A stretch of DNA of 64,000 nucleotides from Streptomyces sp. MMBL 11-1 (GTDB lineage Bacteria; Actinomycetota; Actinomycetes; Streptomycetales; Streptomycetaceae). The position numbers were made by a program, and so were the translations under genes. The stretch is taken from NCBI RefSeq assembly GCF_028622875.1, contig NZ_CP117709.1, positions 4,963,001-5,027,000 on the forward strand, written 5' to 3'. Under the pieces are notes generated by a model, which was not told the DNA's origin, did no database searches, and saw nothing but the letters and a program-made list of their open reading frames with translations. Position 1 is the stretch's first letter; each line of letters starts with the position of its first letter. Shown here in pieces: positions 38,835-47,815 of this stretch.

Positions 38835-40445
38835 ATGTCGCCCACGCGTGGTGCCCTCGTCACCGGCGCGGCTGTCACGGCCGCGGCCGCCGTCGCCCTC
38901 ACCGTCGTCGTCTGGCCGGAGGGGTCCGGCAGCGGATCGTCCGGCGACACGGCGTCGCCCTCCGGCACCTCCGCCGAGGCCGCCGCCCCGTCGCCCTCCC
39001 GCAGCTACCCGATGTCCAGCACACCGAGCACGATCCCCGCCGTGCGCGAGCACACCCCGGCCCGGGGGCCCGGTTGGCAGCCGGGCAAGGACAGCACCGT
39101 CGTCATCGCCCGGGGCAGCCAGGTGCTCGCCGACGAGGCGGAGCTGCTCGCCAAGGAGCTGAAGATCCGCTACCGGGGCGCCGAGCCGGCGCGGACGGGC
39201 GACGTCGAGCTGGCGCTCGGCGACAAGGACGCGGGCCCCGCCGAGTCGTACACGCTCACCGTGCGCGACCGGAAGGTGAAGATCACCGCGCCCGACGAGT
39301 CGGGCGTCTTCTACGGCACCCGCACGCTGAAGCAGTCGCTCAAGGCGGACAGCACGGTCCCCGAGGGCGTCGTCAACGACCGGCCGGACCGGCCGCAGCG
39401 CGGACTCAACCTCGACATCGCGCGCAAGCACTACAGCGCGGAGTGGATAGAGGACCGCATACGCGAGATGGGCGACCTCAAGCTCAACCAGCTCGGCCTG
39501 CACTTCTCCGACGACCAGGCCTTCCGGATCGAGTCGAAGACCCACCCCGAGGTGGTCTCCGACGAGGCCCTCACCCAGGACGAGGTCCGCGGCATCGTCG
39601 CCCTCGCCAACAGCCGGCACATCGAGGTCGTCCCCGAGATCGACTCGCCCGGACACCTCGGCGCGGTGCTGGCCGCCCACCCCGACCTCCAGCTGCGCAA
39701 CACCGCGGGCGTCGAGTCGAAGGGGTCCATCGACATCTCCGAGCCGGACGCGGCCAAGCTCATCGACGAACTGCTCGACGAGTACACCGAGCTGTTCCCG
39801 GGGCGGTACTGGCACCTCGGCGCGGATGAGTACCAGGCGCTGACGGTCCAGAACCCGGCCGCCTCCTACCCGCAGCTCCAGCGCGCGGCGGAGGAGAAGT
39901 ACGGCGCCGGGGCCACGATCGAGGACCTGGCCACCGGCTGGCTGAACGACCGCGCGGCCGTCGTCGTCCCGAAGGGCCGGACCGCCAAGGCCTGGAACGA
40001 CGGGCTCTTCCGGGACACGAAGGTCAAGGCCGACGAGAACATCGAGATCGAGTACTGGACCGGCAAGGAGATCGGCGCCCGCCCGCCGCTGGAGTACCTC
40101 GCCGCGGGGTACAAGATGCTGAACCTCAACGACGAGTTCCTCTACTACGTACTCGGCGAGCCCAACGAGTTCGTCTATCCGACCGGCGAGCGGATCTACG
40201 AGCAGTGGACCCCGCTGGTCATGCGCGGCACCGAACCGGTGGCGGAGCGCTACTCGCCGCAGATCCTCGGCGGCCGGTTCGCCGTCTGGGGCGACCTGCC
40301 GAACGCGCAGACCACCCAGCAGGTGGCGGACGGCATCAGGATGCCGCTGGTGGCGACCTCGCAGAAGCTGTGGGATCCCCGGAAGCCCTCGCTGAGCTGG
40401 GCGCGGTTCCAGGAACTGGCGAAGCGGACCGGCAGCGCGGGCTGA
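38835..40445 (+). CDS. Secreted beta-N-acetylhexosaminidase (GH20)
   Basis: This 536-aa enzyme releases GlcNAc from chitin oligomers or glycans. A signal anchor (ALVTGAAVTAAAAVALTVVV) and a Ser/Pro linker precede a GH20b-like domain and the (beta/alpha)8 barrel. The catalytic Asp-Glu pair is in YWHLGADEYQAL. NLDIARKHYSAEWIEDRIRE marks the barrel start. The ATG at 38835 has GGAGGA 9 nt upstream. A perfect hairpin follows. Confidence 0.93.
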   Translation: MSPTRGALVTGAAVTAAAAVALTVVVWPEGSGSGSSGDTASPSGTSAEAAAPSPSRSYPMSSTPSTIPAVREHTPARGPGWQPGKDSTVVIARGSQVLADEAELLAKELKIRYRGAEPARTGDVELALGDKDAGPAESYTLTVRDRKVKITAPDESGVFYGTRTLKQSLKADSTVPEGVVNDRPDRPQRGLNLDIARKHYSAEWIEDRIREMGDLKLNQLGLHFSDDQAFRIESKTHPEVVSDEALTQDEVRGIVALANSRHIEVVPEIDSPGHLGAVLAAHPDLQLRNTAGVESKGSIDISEPDAAKLIDELLDEYTELFPGRYWHLGADEYQALTVQNPAASYPQLQRAAEEKYGAGATIEDLATGWLNDRAAVVVPKGRTAKAWNDGLFRDTKVKADENIEIEYWTGKEIGARPPLEYLAAGYKMLNLNDEFLYYVLGEPNEFVYPTGERIYEQWTPLVMRGTEPVAERYSPQILGGRFAVWGDLPNAQTTQQVADGIRMPLVATSQKLWDPRKPSLSWARFQELAKRTGSAG

Positions 40446-40473
40446 GGCCGGGGGCGCCCCCCGGCGGCGTGTG

Positions 40474-40504
40474 AGCCCGTGGACAGCGCCGCTGTCCACG
40501 GGCT
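40474..40504 (+). terminator. 14-bp hairpin after the hexosaminidase
   Basis: AGCCCGTGGACAGC-GCC-GCTGTCCACGGGCT is a perfect stem with a 3-nt loop, 28 nt after the stop. Confidence 0.92.
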
Positions 40505-40582
40505 ACGGTCCGCCGACCGCTCGGTTCCTGGGGAGGACGTGAGGTCACACGCCGACACCGCGTCCTGTGGGGGGACTTCTTC

Positions 40583-41464
40583 ATGCTCTGCATCCGTTGC
40601 CGCATCAGAACGGCCGTGACCGAGGACGACCTGTGCACCTTCTGCTCGGGCACCCGGCCCCCGCTGCCGGGCGGCCCGACGGCCCTGACCCCGGCCGCCC
40701 CTGTACCCGGCTCCGCCCCTGTACCCGGCTCCGGCTCCGGTTCCGGAGCCTGGAGTGTCGCCCCGTGGCCGCGTTCGCCGGTCGGCCTGTCCCGTGCGGT
40801 GATCGCCCTGCTGGGCTGCGTCATCGCGAGTGACCTGTTCGTCATCGGAGCCGGTCTGCACCTGCGCGGCCTGTGGGAAGGGCTGGCGGCTGACGAGACC
40901 CTGGACATCTACACCGACCCCGGCCTGCGGGCGTGGGAGCTGTACGACCTGGCCGGGACCGTCCAGACGGCGGCATTCCTGGCCACCGGCGTCCTCTTCA
41001 TCGTCTGGTTCCACCGGGCCCGCCGGAACGCCGAGGTCTTCGAGTCCGGCGTGCAGAGGATGGGGCCCGGCTGGGCGGTGGGCGGCTGGTTCGTCCCGGT
41101 CGCCAACCTCTGGTTCCCCTACCGCGTCGCGAGCGGCATCTGGGAGGCGAGTGTCCGGCTCCACCCCGACGGCGGTTGGCGCACGGTTCCGAAGACGGTG
41201 CTGAACCTGTGGTGGGGTGGCTGGATCGTCTCCGTCCTCGCCTCCCGGATCGCCGTGAGCCGGTGGAACCGGGCCGAGGGGCCGGAGGAGATCTCCGACG
41301 CGGCGGCCCTGGTCGCGGCCGCCGACGCGCTGGACCTCGTGGCCGCGGTGCTCGCCATCGTCTTCGTACGCGCGGTGACCCGGATGCAGGCGGAGCGCGC
41401 CGCCCTCCGACAGACGGCGACCGCCCCGGAGCGGGCGGCCCTGGAGTCAACCACCCCGCAGTGA
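40583..41464 (+). CDS. DUF4328 membrane protein with N-terminal zinc-ribbon-like motif
   Basis: This 293-aa protein begins with a four-Cys motif (CIRCRIRTAVTEDDLCTFCS), a likely zinc ribbon. A short PVPGSAPVPGSGSGSG linker follows, then a DUF4328 domain of five or six helices with VGGWFVPVANLWFPYRVASG. ATG 40583. The function is unknown; the family is common in streptomycetes. Confidence 0.85.
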   Translation: MLCIRCRIRTAVTEDDLCTFCSGTRPPLPGGPTALTPAAPVPGSAPVPGSGSGSGAWSVAPWPRSPVGLSRAVIALLGCVIASDLFVIGAGLHLRGLWEGLAADETLDIYTDPGLRAWELYDLAGTVQTAAFLATGVLFIVWFHRARRNAEVFESGVQRMGPGWAVGGWFVPVANLWFPYRVASGIWEASVRLHPDGGWRTVPKTVLNLWWGGWIVSVLASRIAVSRWNRAEGPEEISDAAALVAAADALDLVAAVLAIVFVRAVTRMQAERAALRQTATAPERAALESTTPQ

Positions 41465-41513
41465 CGATTTTCAGCCATTCGGCGCAGTACCCGGTAGACC
41501 GAGGGAGACGTCG

Positions 41514-42092
41514 ATGAGTCTGCTGGAACTGATCGAACGAGCCGACGAGCGCGCACTGGCCGCCGGGGCGCTGGCCTGCCTGGACCGGTGTCTGCCGCTG
41601 CTCGCGGAGGCCGGGGCCGAGCCCCTGCGCCCGCTCTGGGCGAGCTGCGAGAACGGGCGGGATTGGGCCATCCGGCTCGCGGCGGTGCGGACGGGGATGG
41701 AGCACACGTCCGTCACCGAGGACCCGGCCGCGCTCGTGCGGACCATGCTCGCCGCCGCCCCCTCCGAGTTCGCCGCCGTACCGCTGCGGGAGTGGGCGGA
41801 GGCCTGTTCGCTCGTCGCGCTCCGGATCCACGGGCGGCTCGACGCGCCGGCCGGAGAGGCGGCGCCGGACGAGGAGCAGCTGCTCAAGGCGGCCCGCGCC
41901 GGTGAACCGGCCGCCGTGGGGCCGCTGGCCGCCGGGGAGCTGGAACGGCAGGTCCGCATCCTGGAGATCCTCGCGGAGACCGCCGGCACGGCCGGCAGCG
42001 GCGCCGGACTCCGCAAGGCACTGGACCTGTCCACGGAGGGCCGCCGCGTCCTGCGCGCGGTGATGTCACGGCGGGCCCGCGGCCGGGGCTGA
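41514..42092 (+). CDS. Conserved hypothetical protein, helical
   Basis: This 192-aa protein is rich in Ala, Leu and Glu and predicted all-helical (MSLLELIERADERALAAGAL). No catalytic motif, signal or membrane segment is visible. GGAGACG lies before ATG 41514. It starts 50 nt after the DUF4328 gene. Confidence 0.72.
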   Translation: MSLLELIERADERALAAGALACLDRCLPLLAEAGAEPLRPLWASCENGRDWAIRLAAVRTGMEHTSVTEDPAALVRTMLAAAPSEFAAVPLREWAEACSLVALRIHGRLDAPAGEAAPDEEQLLKAARAGEPAAVGPLAAGELERQVRILEILAETAGTAGSGAGLRKALDLSTEGRRVLRAVMSRRARGRG

Positions 42093-42124
42093 CGAGCGGC
42101 GCCACGCCGACGGCCTTCCCGGGC

Positions 42125-42156
42125 CCGCCCCCCTCCCCGCAGCCGGCAGGGGGCGG
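42125..42156 (+). terminator. Hairpin between the hypothetical gene and kdp
   Basis: CCGCCCCCCT (42125-42134) pairs with AGGGGGCGG (42148-42156) across a 13-nt loop. Confidence 0.7.
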
Positions 42157-42284
42157 TGCCGCATGCCCGGACGGCCGTGCCGCGGGCCGGGCGTTCGCGT
42201 CAGACCGGCGTCAAGGCTCTCCCGGAATTCGTATGGACCCCGTCAAGGTGGCTTATCGCCCTGATGAAGTCGAGGTTTGCTCGT

Positions 42285-42302
42285 ATCGGCCGAACGGCCG
42301 AT
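42285..42302. promoter_or_regulatory. 8-bp inverted repeat upstream of the kdp genes
   Basis: ATCGGCCG-AA-CGGCCGAT ends 30 nt before the first kdp-linked start codon. It could be an operator or a small leader hairpin. Confidence 0.4.
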
Positions 42303-42332
42303 TCCCTTCCTCACATCAATCAGGAGCTCGCG

Positions 42333-42416
42333 ATGGCCGATCCGGCCTTCGTCGTCACCACGATCGCGGTATTCGCGCTGGTGTCCCTCATAGCCCGGGC
42401 GGTGACCAAGCTGTGA
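42333..42416 (+). CDS. 27-residue membrane microprotein coupled to kdpF
   Basis: A 27-codon frame ([20 protein letters not shown]...) encodes a single membrane helix followed by a basic end (RAVTKL). CAGGAGCTCGCG before the ATG is a strong ribosome site. Its TGA overlaps the kdpF GTG (GTGA), a translational-coupling arrangement. It may be an accessory Kdp peptide, a second KdpF-like subunit, or a leader; which one is unknown. Confidence 0.7.
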   Translation: MADPAFVVTTIAVFALVSLIARAVTKL

Positions 42417-42502
42417 CCGCCGAAAACATCGTCGGCCTCGTCGTGGCCGTGTCCCTGCTCGGCTATCTCGTCCTGGCTCTCCTTTACCCGGAGAGGTTCT
42501 GA
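42413..42502 (+). CDS. kdpF: KdpF, small subunit of the K+-transporting ATPase
   Basis: This 29-aa peptide is [20 protein letters not shown] plus ALLYPERF, a typical KdpF with the conserved LLYPERF end. KdpF is a one-helix stabilising subunit of the KdpFABC potassium pump. GTG start; kdpA begins 8 nt after its stop. Confidence 0.92.
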   Translation: MTAENIVGLVVAVSLLGYLVLALLYPERF

Positions 42503-42510
42503 GTACGGAA

Positions 42511-44175
42511 ATGAGCCCCCAGGTCGCTGGTCTGCTCCAGCTCACAGCCCTGATCGCCGCCCTCGCCCTCGCATACCGCCCGCTGGGCGATTACATGGCC
42601 AGGGTCTATTCCGCCGAGAAGAACTACCGGCCGGAGAAATGGATATACAAAGCCATCGGCGCCGATCCGGCCGCCGAGATGCCCTGGCCCGCCTATCTGC
42701 GCGGCGTACTCGCCTTCTCGGCGGTGAGCGTCGTCTTCCTCTATCTGATGCAACGGGTGCAGGGCTCGCTGCCTGGTTCGCTGGGCTTCTCCTCGATCGA
42801 CCCGGACCAGGCGTTCAACACCGCCGCGTCCTTCGTCGCCAACACCAACTGGCAGTCGTACGCCGGCGAACAGGCCATGGGCCACGTCGTGCAGACCGGC
42901 GGTCTGGCCGTGCAGAACTTCCTGTCCGCGGCGGTCGGCATGGCCGTGGCGGTGGCGCTCGTACGCGGCTTCGCCCGGTCGCGTACGGGTGAACTCGGCA
43001 ACTTCTGGGCCGACCTGGTGCGCGGGACCGTCCGCGTCCTGGTCCCGGTCTCGGTGATCGGAGCGATCGTCCTGGTCGCCTGCGGCGCGATCCAGAACTT
43101 CTCCGGCATCCACCAGGTCGGCCAGTTCATGGGCGGTACGCAGGAGTGGAACGGCGGCGCGGTCGCCTCCCAGGAGGCCATCAAGGAACTCGGCACCAAC
43201 GGCGGCGGCTACTTCAATGCCAACGCCTCCCACCCCTTCGAGAATCCCAACCCCCTGTCGAACCTGTTCGAGATCTTCCTCATCCTGCTGATCCCGTTCG
43301 CGCTGACGCGGACCTTCGGGCGGATGGTCGGATCGCTGAAGCAGGGGTACGCGATCCTCGGCGCGATGGCCGTCATCTGGATCGGCTTCACGGCGCTGAT
43401 GATGTGGACCGAATTCGCGCACCGCGGGCCCGCGTTCGAGATCGCGGGCGGCGCGATGGAGGGCAAGGAGACCCGCTTCGGGATCGCCGGCTCGTCGATC
43501 TTCGCGGTCGCCACGACGCTGACCTCCACCGGCGCGGTGAACTCCTTCCACTCCTCGTACACAGGCTTCGGCGGCGGCATCACCCTGCTCGGCATGCAGC
43601 TCGGCGAGATCGCTCCCGGCGGTGTCGGCTCCGGCCTCTACGGCATGCTGATCATGGCGGTCATCGCGGTGTTCATCGCCGGGCTGATGGTCGGACGCAC
43701 CCCGGAGTACCTCGGCAAGAAGATCGGCACCCGCCAGATCAAGCTCGCGGCCTGCTACCTCCTCATCACCCCGGCCCTCGTACTCGGCTTCACCGCCGTC
43801 GCGATGGCCCTGCCGACCCCCGCCGACTCGATGACCAACACGGGCGCGCACGGCTTCTCCGAGATCCTGTACGCCTACACCTCCGGCGCCAACAACAACG
43901 GCTCCGCCTTCGCCGGGCTGGGCGCCGACACCCCGTGGTTCAACACGACCATCGGCATCGCGATGCTGCTCGGCCGGTTCCTGCCGATGGTGTTCGTCCT
44001 GGCCCTGGCCGGCTCGCTCGCCGAGCAGAAGCCGGTGCCCGAGACCGCGGGCACGCTGCGCACCGACAAGCCCCTCTACGCGGGGCTGCTCGTCGGCACG
44101 ATCCTCGTCATCTCCGGACTCACCTACTTCCCGGCCCTGGCGCTGGGCCCGCTCGCCGAAGGGCTCGCCTCATGA
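42511..44175 (+). CDS. kdpA: Potassium-transporting ATPase, KdpA channel-like subunit
   Basis: KdpA (554 aa) is the K+-selective membrane subunit, related to SKT channels. Selectivity-filter-like segments include [43 protein letters not shown]-type ([20 protein letters not shown]) and [20 protein letters not shown]. About ten helices; normal length. Its stop overlaps the kdpB start (ATGA). Confidence 0.97.
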   Translation: MSPQVAGLLQLTALIAALALAYRPLGDYMARVYSAEKNYRPEKWIYKAIGADPAAEMPWPAYLRGVLAFSAVSVVFLYLMQRVQGSLPGSLGFSSIDPDQAFNTAASFVANTNWQSYAGEQAMGHVVQTGGLAVQNFLSAAVGMAVAVALVRGFARSRTGELGNFWADLVRGTVRVLVPVSVIGAIVLVACGAIQNFSGIHQVGQFMGGTQEWNGGAVASQEAIKELGTNGGGYFNANASHPFENPNPLSNLFEIFLILLIPFALTRTFGRMVGSLKQGYAILGAMAVIWIGFTALMMWTEFAHRGPAFEIAGGAMEGKETRFGIAGSSIFAVATTLTSTGAVNSFHSSYTGFGGGITLLGMQLGEIAPGGVGSGLYGMLIMAVIAVFIAGLMVGRTPEYLGKKIGTRQIKLAACYLLITPALVLGFTAVAMALPTPADSMTNTGAHGFSEILYAYTSGANNNGSAFAGLGADTPWFNTTIGIAMLLGRFLPMVFVLALAGSLAEQKPVPETAGTLRTDKPLYAGLLVGTILVISGLTYFPALALGPLAEGLAS

Positions 44176-46310
44176 GCACCCCCGCCCCCGCCCCCACGCG
44201 CGCTCCCGCCCCCGCCTCCACGCGCGCTCCGCACGGAGACATACCGCCGGCCGGTGGCCCCGGGGCCACCAACCGGGTCGCCGGCGGGCTGTTCGACCCC
44301 CGGCAGCTGCTCAGATCGTTCCCGGACGCACTGCGCAAGCTCGACCCGCGCGTGATGGTCACGTCGCCGGTGATGTTCGTCGTGCTGGTCGGTTCGGTGG
44401 TCACCACCGTGCTGGCGCTCACCGACCCGACCGACTGGTTCGGCTGGGCGATCACCGCCTGGCTCTGGCTGACCACCGTCTTCGCCAACCTCGCCGAGGC
44501 GGTCGCCGAAGGCCGTGGCAAGGCCCAGGCCGACACCCTCCGCAAGGCCAAGACCGGCACCGTCGCCCGCCGGGTCATCGGATCGAACGAGGAGAGCGTC
44601 GCGGGGACGGACCTGCGCATCGGGGACCTGGTGGTCTGCGAGGCCGGCGACATCATCCCCGGGGACGGCGACGTCGTGGAAGGCGTCGCCTCCGTCGACG
44701 AGTCCGCGATCACCGGCGAGTCCGCCCCGGTCATCCGCGAGTCCGGCGGCGACCGCTCGGCCGTCACCGGTGGTACGAAGGTGCTGTCCGACCGCGTCGT
44801 CATCAGGATCACGACGAAGCCGGGCGAGACCTTCATCGACCGCATGATCAACCTGGTGGAGGGCGCCTCCCGGCAGAAGACGCCCAACGAGATCGCCCTG
44901 AACATCCTGCTGGCGTCCCTCACGATCGTCTTCCTGCTGGCCGTCGTCACCCTGAAGCCCTTCGCGATCTACGCGGGCGCGGACGACCAGACGTCGCTGA
45001 TCGTGCTCGCCGCCCTGCTGGTGTGCCTGATCCCCACCACGATCGGGGCCCTGCTGTCCGCGATCGGCATCGCGGGCATGGACCGCCTGGTGCAGCGCAA
45101 CGTCCTGGCCATGTCGGGGCGCGCGGTCGAGGCCGCGGGCGACGTGTCCACCCTGCTCCTCGACAAGACCGGGACCATCACCCTGGGCAACCGGCAGGCA
45201 GCCGAGTTCCTCGCGGTCAGGGGCGTCACCGAGGGCGCGCTCGCGGACGCCGCCCAACTCTCCTCGCTCGCCGACGAGACCCCGGAGGGCCGGTCGATCG
45301 TCGTGCTCGCCAAGGAGAAGTACGGGCTGCGGGAGCGGACCCCGGGGGAGCTGACGGAAGCCGCGTGGGTGGAGTTCACCGCACAGACCCGGATGTCGGG
45401 TGTCGACCTGGACGGACGGAAGGTCCGCAAGGGCGCCACCGGCTCGGTCATCGCCTGGGTGAAGGAGCGGAACGGCGCCGTCTCCGAGGACGCGCAGGTG
45501 CTCACCGACCGGATCTCCCAGGCCGGCGGCACACCGCTGCTGGTCGCCGTCCAGGACGCGGACGGCGCGCGGGTCCTCGGGGTCGTCCACCTCAAGGACG
45601 TGGTGAAGGAGGGGATGCGGGAGCGGTTCGACGAGCTGCGCCGGATGGGCATCCGTACGGTCATGATCACGGGCGACAACCCGCTGACCGCGAAGGCGAT
45701 CGCGGAGGAGGCAGGGGTCGACGACTTCCTGGCCGAGGCGACGCCCGAGGACAAGATGGCCCTCATCAAGCGGGAACAGGCCGGGGGCAAGCTCGTCGCG
45801 ATGACCGGCGACGGCACCAACGACGCGCCCGCGCTGGCCCAGGCGGACGTCGGCGTCGCGATGAACACCGGAACCTCGGCCGCCAAGGAGGCCGGGAACA
45901 TGGTGGACCTCGACTCCAACCCCACCAAACTCATCGAGATCGTCGAGATCGGCAAGCAACTCCTCATCACGCGGGGAGCGTTGACCACCTTCTCCATCGC
46001 CAACGACGTCGCGAAGTACTTCGCGATCATCCCCGCCATGTTCGCCGTGGCGTACCCGTCGCTGGACCGGCTCAACATCATGGGGCTCGCCTCGCCCGAG
46101 TCCGCGATCCTGTCCGCGGTCATCTTCAACGCCCTGGTCATCGTCGCGCTGGTGCCCCTCGCCCTCAAGGGCGTGCGCTACCGGCCCGCCGGCGCCGACC
46201 GGATGCTGCGGCGCAACCTGGCCGTCTACGGACTCGGCGGCGTCGTCGCCCCGTTCGTCGGCATCAAGATCATCGACCTGCTTCTCTCCCTCCTTCCCGG
46301 AATCGGCTGA
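44172..46310 (+). CDS. kdpB: Potassium-transporting P-type ATPase, KdpB catalytic subunit
   Basis: KdpB (712 aa) hydrolyses ATP. The phosphorylated aspartate is Asp331 in [12 protein letters not shown]. Also present are the actuator motif [17 protein letters not shown], the hinge [20 protein letters not shown], and the membrane Asp/Lys region [18 protein letters not shown]. The extra N-terminal [16 protein letters not shown] stretch is low-complexity. It overlaps kdpA by 4 nt; kdpC follows 6 nt later. Confidence 0.97.
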   Translation: MSTPAPAPTRAPAPASTRAPHGDIPPAGGPGATNRVAGGLFDPRQLLRSFPDALRKLDPRVMVTSPVMFVVLVGSVVTTVLALTDPTDWFGWAITAWLWLTTVFANLAEAVAEGRGKAQADTLRKAKTGTVARRVIGSNEESVAGTDLRIGDLVVCEAGDIIPGDGDVVEGVASVDESAITGESAPVIRESGGDRSAVTGGTKVLSDRVVIRITTKPGETFIDRMINLVEGASRQKTPNEIALNILLASLTIVFLLAVVTLKPFAIYAGADDQTSLIVLAALLVCLIPTTIGALLSAIGIAGMDRLVQRNVLAMSGRAVEAAGDVSTLLLDKTGTITLGNRQAAEFLAVRGVTEGALADAAQLSSLADETPEGRSIVVLAKEKYGLRERTPGELTEAAWVEFTAQTRMSGVDLDGRKVRKGATGSVIAWVKERNGAVSEDAQVLTDRISQAGGTPLLVAVQDADGARVLGVVHLKDVVKEGMRERFDELRRMGIRTVMITGDNPLTAKAIAEEAGVDDFLAEATPEDKMALIKREQAGGKLVAMTGDGTNDAPALAQADVGVAMNTGTSAAKEAGNMVDLDSNPTKLIEIVEIGKQLLITRGALTTFSIANDVAKYFAIIPAMFAVAYPSLDRLNIMGLASPESAILSAVIFNALVIVALVPLALKGVRYRPAGADRMLRRNLAVYGLGGVVAPFVGIKIIDLLLSLLPGIG

Positions 46311-46316
46311 TCCGCC

Positions 46317-46988
46317 ATGACCAACAACTCCGTGAGCAGTACCGCGCGCGTGCTCGGGGCCGGACTGCGAGCCCTGCTCGTCCTCACCCTGGTGTGCGGG
46401 GTCCTCTACCCGCTGGCCGTCACCGGGGTCGCCCAGGCCCTGTTCAACGACGAGGCCAACGGTTCCGAGATCAAGGACAGGAACGGGCAGGTCGTCGGCT
46501 CCTCCCTCATCGGCCAGCGGTACGACCTCCCGCTGAAGGACGGCGAGGAGTCACCCGCCCCGGACCTGAAGTGGTTCCAGCCGCGCCCCTCCAACGGCCT
46601 TGGCAGCAACAGCGTCAACACGCGGTACTCCCTGCTTCTCTCCGGCGCCACCAACCGCTCCGGCGACAACGAGGAGCTGATCCGGTGGGTGACCGAAGCC
46701 AAGGCGGCCGTGGTCGAGGACAACTCCACCCCCACGTACCGGGTGCGGCCCGCGGACGTGCCGCCCGACGCCGTCACCTCGTCGGCCTCCGGCCTGGACC
46801 CGGACATCTCACCCGCGTACGCCGAACTCCAGGTCCACCGGGTCGCCGAGAGGAACGGCCTCGACGTCAAGCAGGTCGAGGACCTCGTCGCCGACCACAC
46901 CACCGGCCGCCTGCTCGGCTTCATGGGCGAGCCCCGGGTGAACGTCCTCGAACTGAACACGGCACTCAGGAACCTGATCCGAGGCTGA
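46317..46988 (+). CDS. kdpC: Potassium-transporting ATPase, KdpC subunit
   Basis: KdpC (223 aa) has one N-terminal helix (ALLVLTLVCGVLYPLAVTGV) and a periplasm-side domain. Conserved stretches are GSSLIGQ, WFQPRPS, SGLDPDISPAYAELQVHRVA and EPRVNVLELN. It completes the pump. No kdpD/kdpE sensor genes follow, so regulation is from elsewhere. Confidence 0.96.
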   Translation: MTNNSVSSTARVLGAGLRALLVLTLVCGVLYPLAVTGVAQALFNDEANGSEIKDRNGQVVGSSLIGQRYDLPLKDGEESPAPDLKWFQPRPSNGLGSNSVNTRYSLLLSGATNRSGDNEELIRWVTEAKAAVVEDNSTPTYRVRPADVPPDAVTSSASGLDPDISPAYAELQVHRVAERNGLDVKQVEDLVADHTTGRLLGFMGEPRVNVLELNTALRNLIRG

Positions 46989-47055
46989 CGCGCCGCCGAG
47001 GGACACCGGTGGGGACGGAAGCCCGCAGGGAGCTCGACGCCGAGCTCCCGTTCCC

Positions 47056-47083
47056 CGTTCCCCGTTCGATCGAACGGGGAACG
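47056..47083. terminator. 28-bp perfect palindrome downstream of kdpC
   Basis: CGTTCCCCGTTCG-AT-CGAACGGGGAACG has no unpaired centre and is preceded by another CGTTCCC copy. It may end the kdp transcript or bind a dimeric protein. Confidence 0.6.
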
Positions 47084-47180
47084 CACCGCGCGCGCCGGGT
47101 GCGCCCGGGTGCCGCAGGTGCGTGCGGGGCCCGCCGACGCGGGCGGGTTCGAGGCCGGGCGATGTGGGTAGGCGCGCCGC

Positions 47181-47235
47181 CAGGTCCGGGCTTCCGTCGT
47201 GCGACGGCATCAGGTCCGGGTATTCGTCGTGCGAC
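47181..47235 (+). repeat. Two imperfect 25-bp direct repeats, 30 bp apart
   Basis: CAGGTCCGGG-nnTnCGTCGTGCGAC occurs at 47181 and 47211, in the promoter region of the next small gene; possible paired regulator sites. Confidence 0.6.
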
Positions 47236-47273
47236 CGCCTCGGAGACGGTCGGCGTGCCATGGGGAGGTCTCG

Positions 47274-47687
47274 TTGCTCGACCTGGTCATCAGGGTGTCC
47301 GGCGTAGCTGTCGGTCTGTGCACCGTGCTGCTCGCCCGCAGGAACCAGCGGGCAGAGGCGGAACTCACCGCTCGCCGGCAGGCCGGCGAGCTGAACCGAC
47401 TGCAGGCGGGTGAGGCCCTGCTGCGGCTGCTGCGCAGGTCACGGGCGGTGGGAGTCTTCGCCACCACGGCCATCGCCGGCCTGCTCGCCGCTGTGCTGAT
47501 CCGGGCCGTCGTGACGGGCGACTGGGGCGCCATGACGCTGTACTACGTGGCCTTGTTGTCCGTGCTCCTCGTGTGGACGGGCGTCGGCCACCGCCGGGTC
47601 ACCGTGCGGATCACCCAGGCCGAGGCGGAGGTCGCGGCCCTCACACGAGCCGACGGACGCCGACTGCCGCCGGATCCGCCTGTGTAG
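47274..47687 (+). CDS. Small two-helix membrane protein of unknown function
   Basis: A 137-aa product is proposed from TTG 47274, which has GGGGAGG 5 nt upstream. It shows a first helix (LVIRVSGVAVGLCTVLLAR), a charged coiled-coil-like stretch (NQRAEAELTARRQAGELNRL) and two further helices (VFATTAIAGLLAAVLIRAVV, MTLYYVALLSVLLVWTGVGH). The frame stays open upstream to 47199. I do not recognise a family. Confidence 0.6.
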   Translation: MLDLVIRVSGVAVGLCTVLLARRNQRAEAELTARRQAGELNRLQAGEALLRLLRRSRAVGVFATTAIAGLLAAVLIRAVVTGDWGAMTLYYVALLSVLLVWTGVGHRRVTVRITQAEAEVAALTRADGRRLPPDPPV

Positions 47688-47815
47688 GTGTCGCCGCGCG
47701 TCTGCCGGCATGCGCCGGCGCGGCGAGGCGCCCGAGACCAGCGCCGCGTGCACCCCGCCAACTCCTCGTGGCCGAAGCGCATAGAGGCCACGGCTGACAA
47801 GCGACGTCCTTGCTG

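Noticed and set aside
42157..42332. c-di-AMP (ydaO) riboswitch before kdp
   Set aside because: No ydaO core elements seen; only a short inverted repeat.
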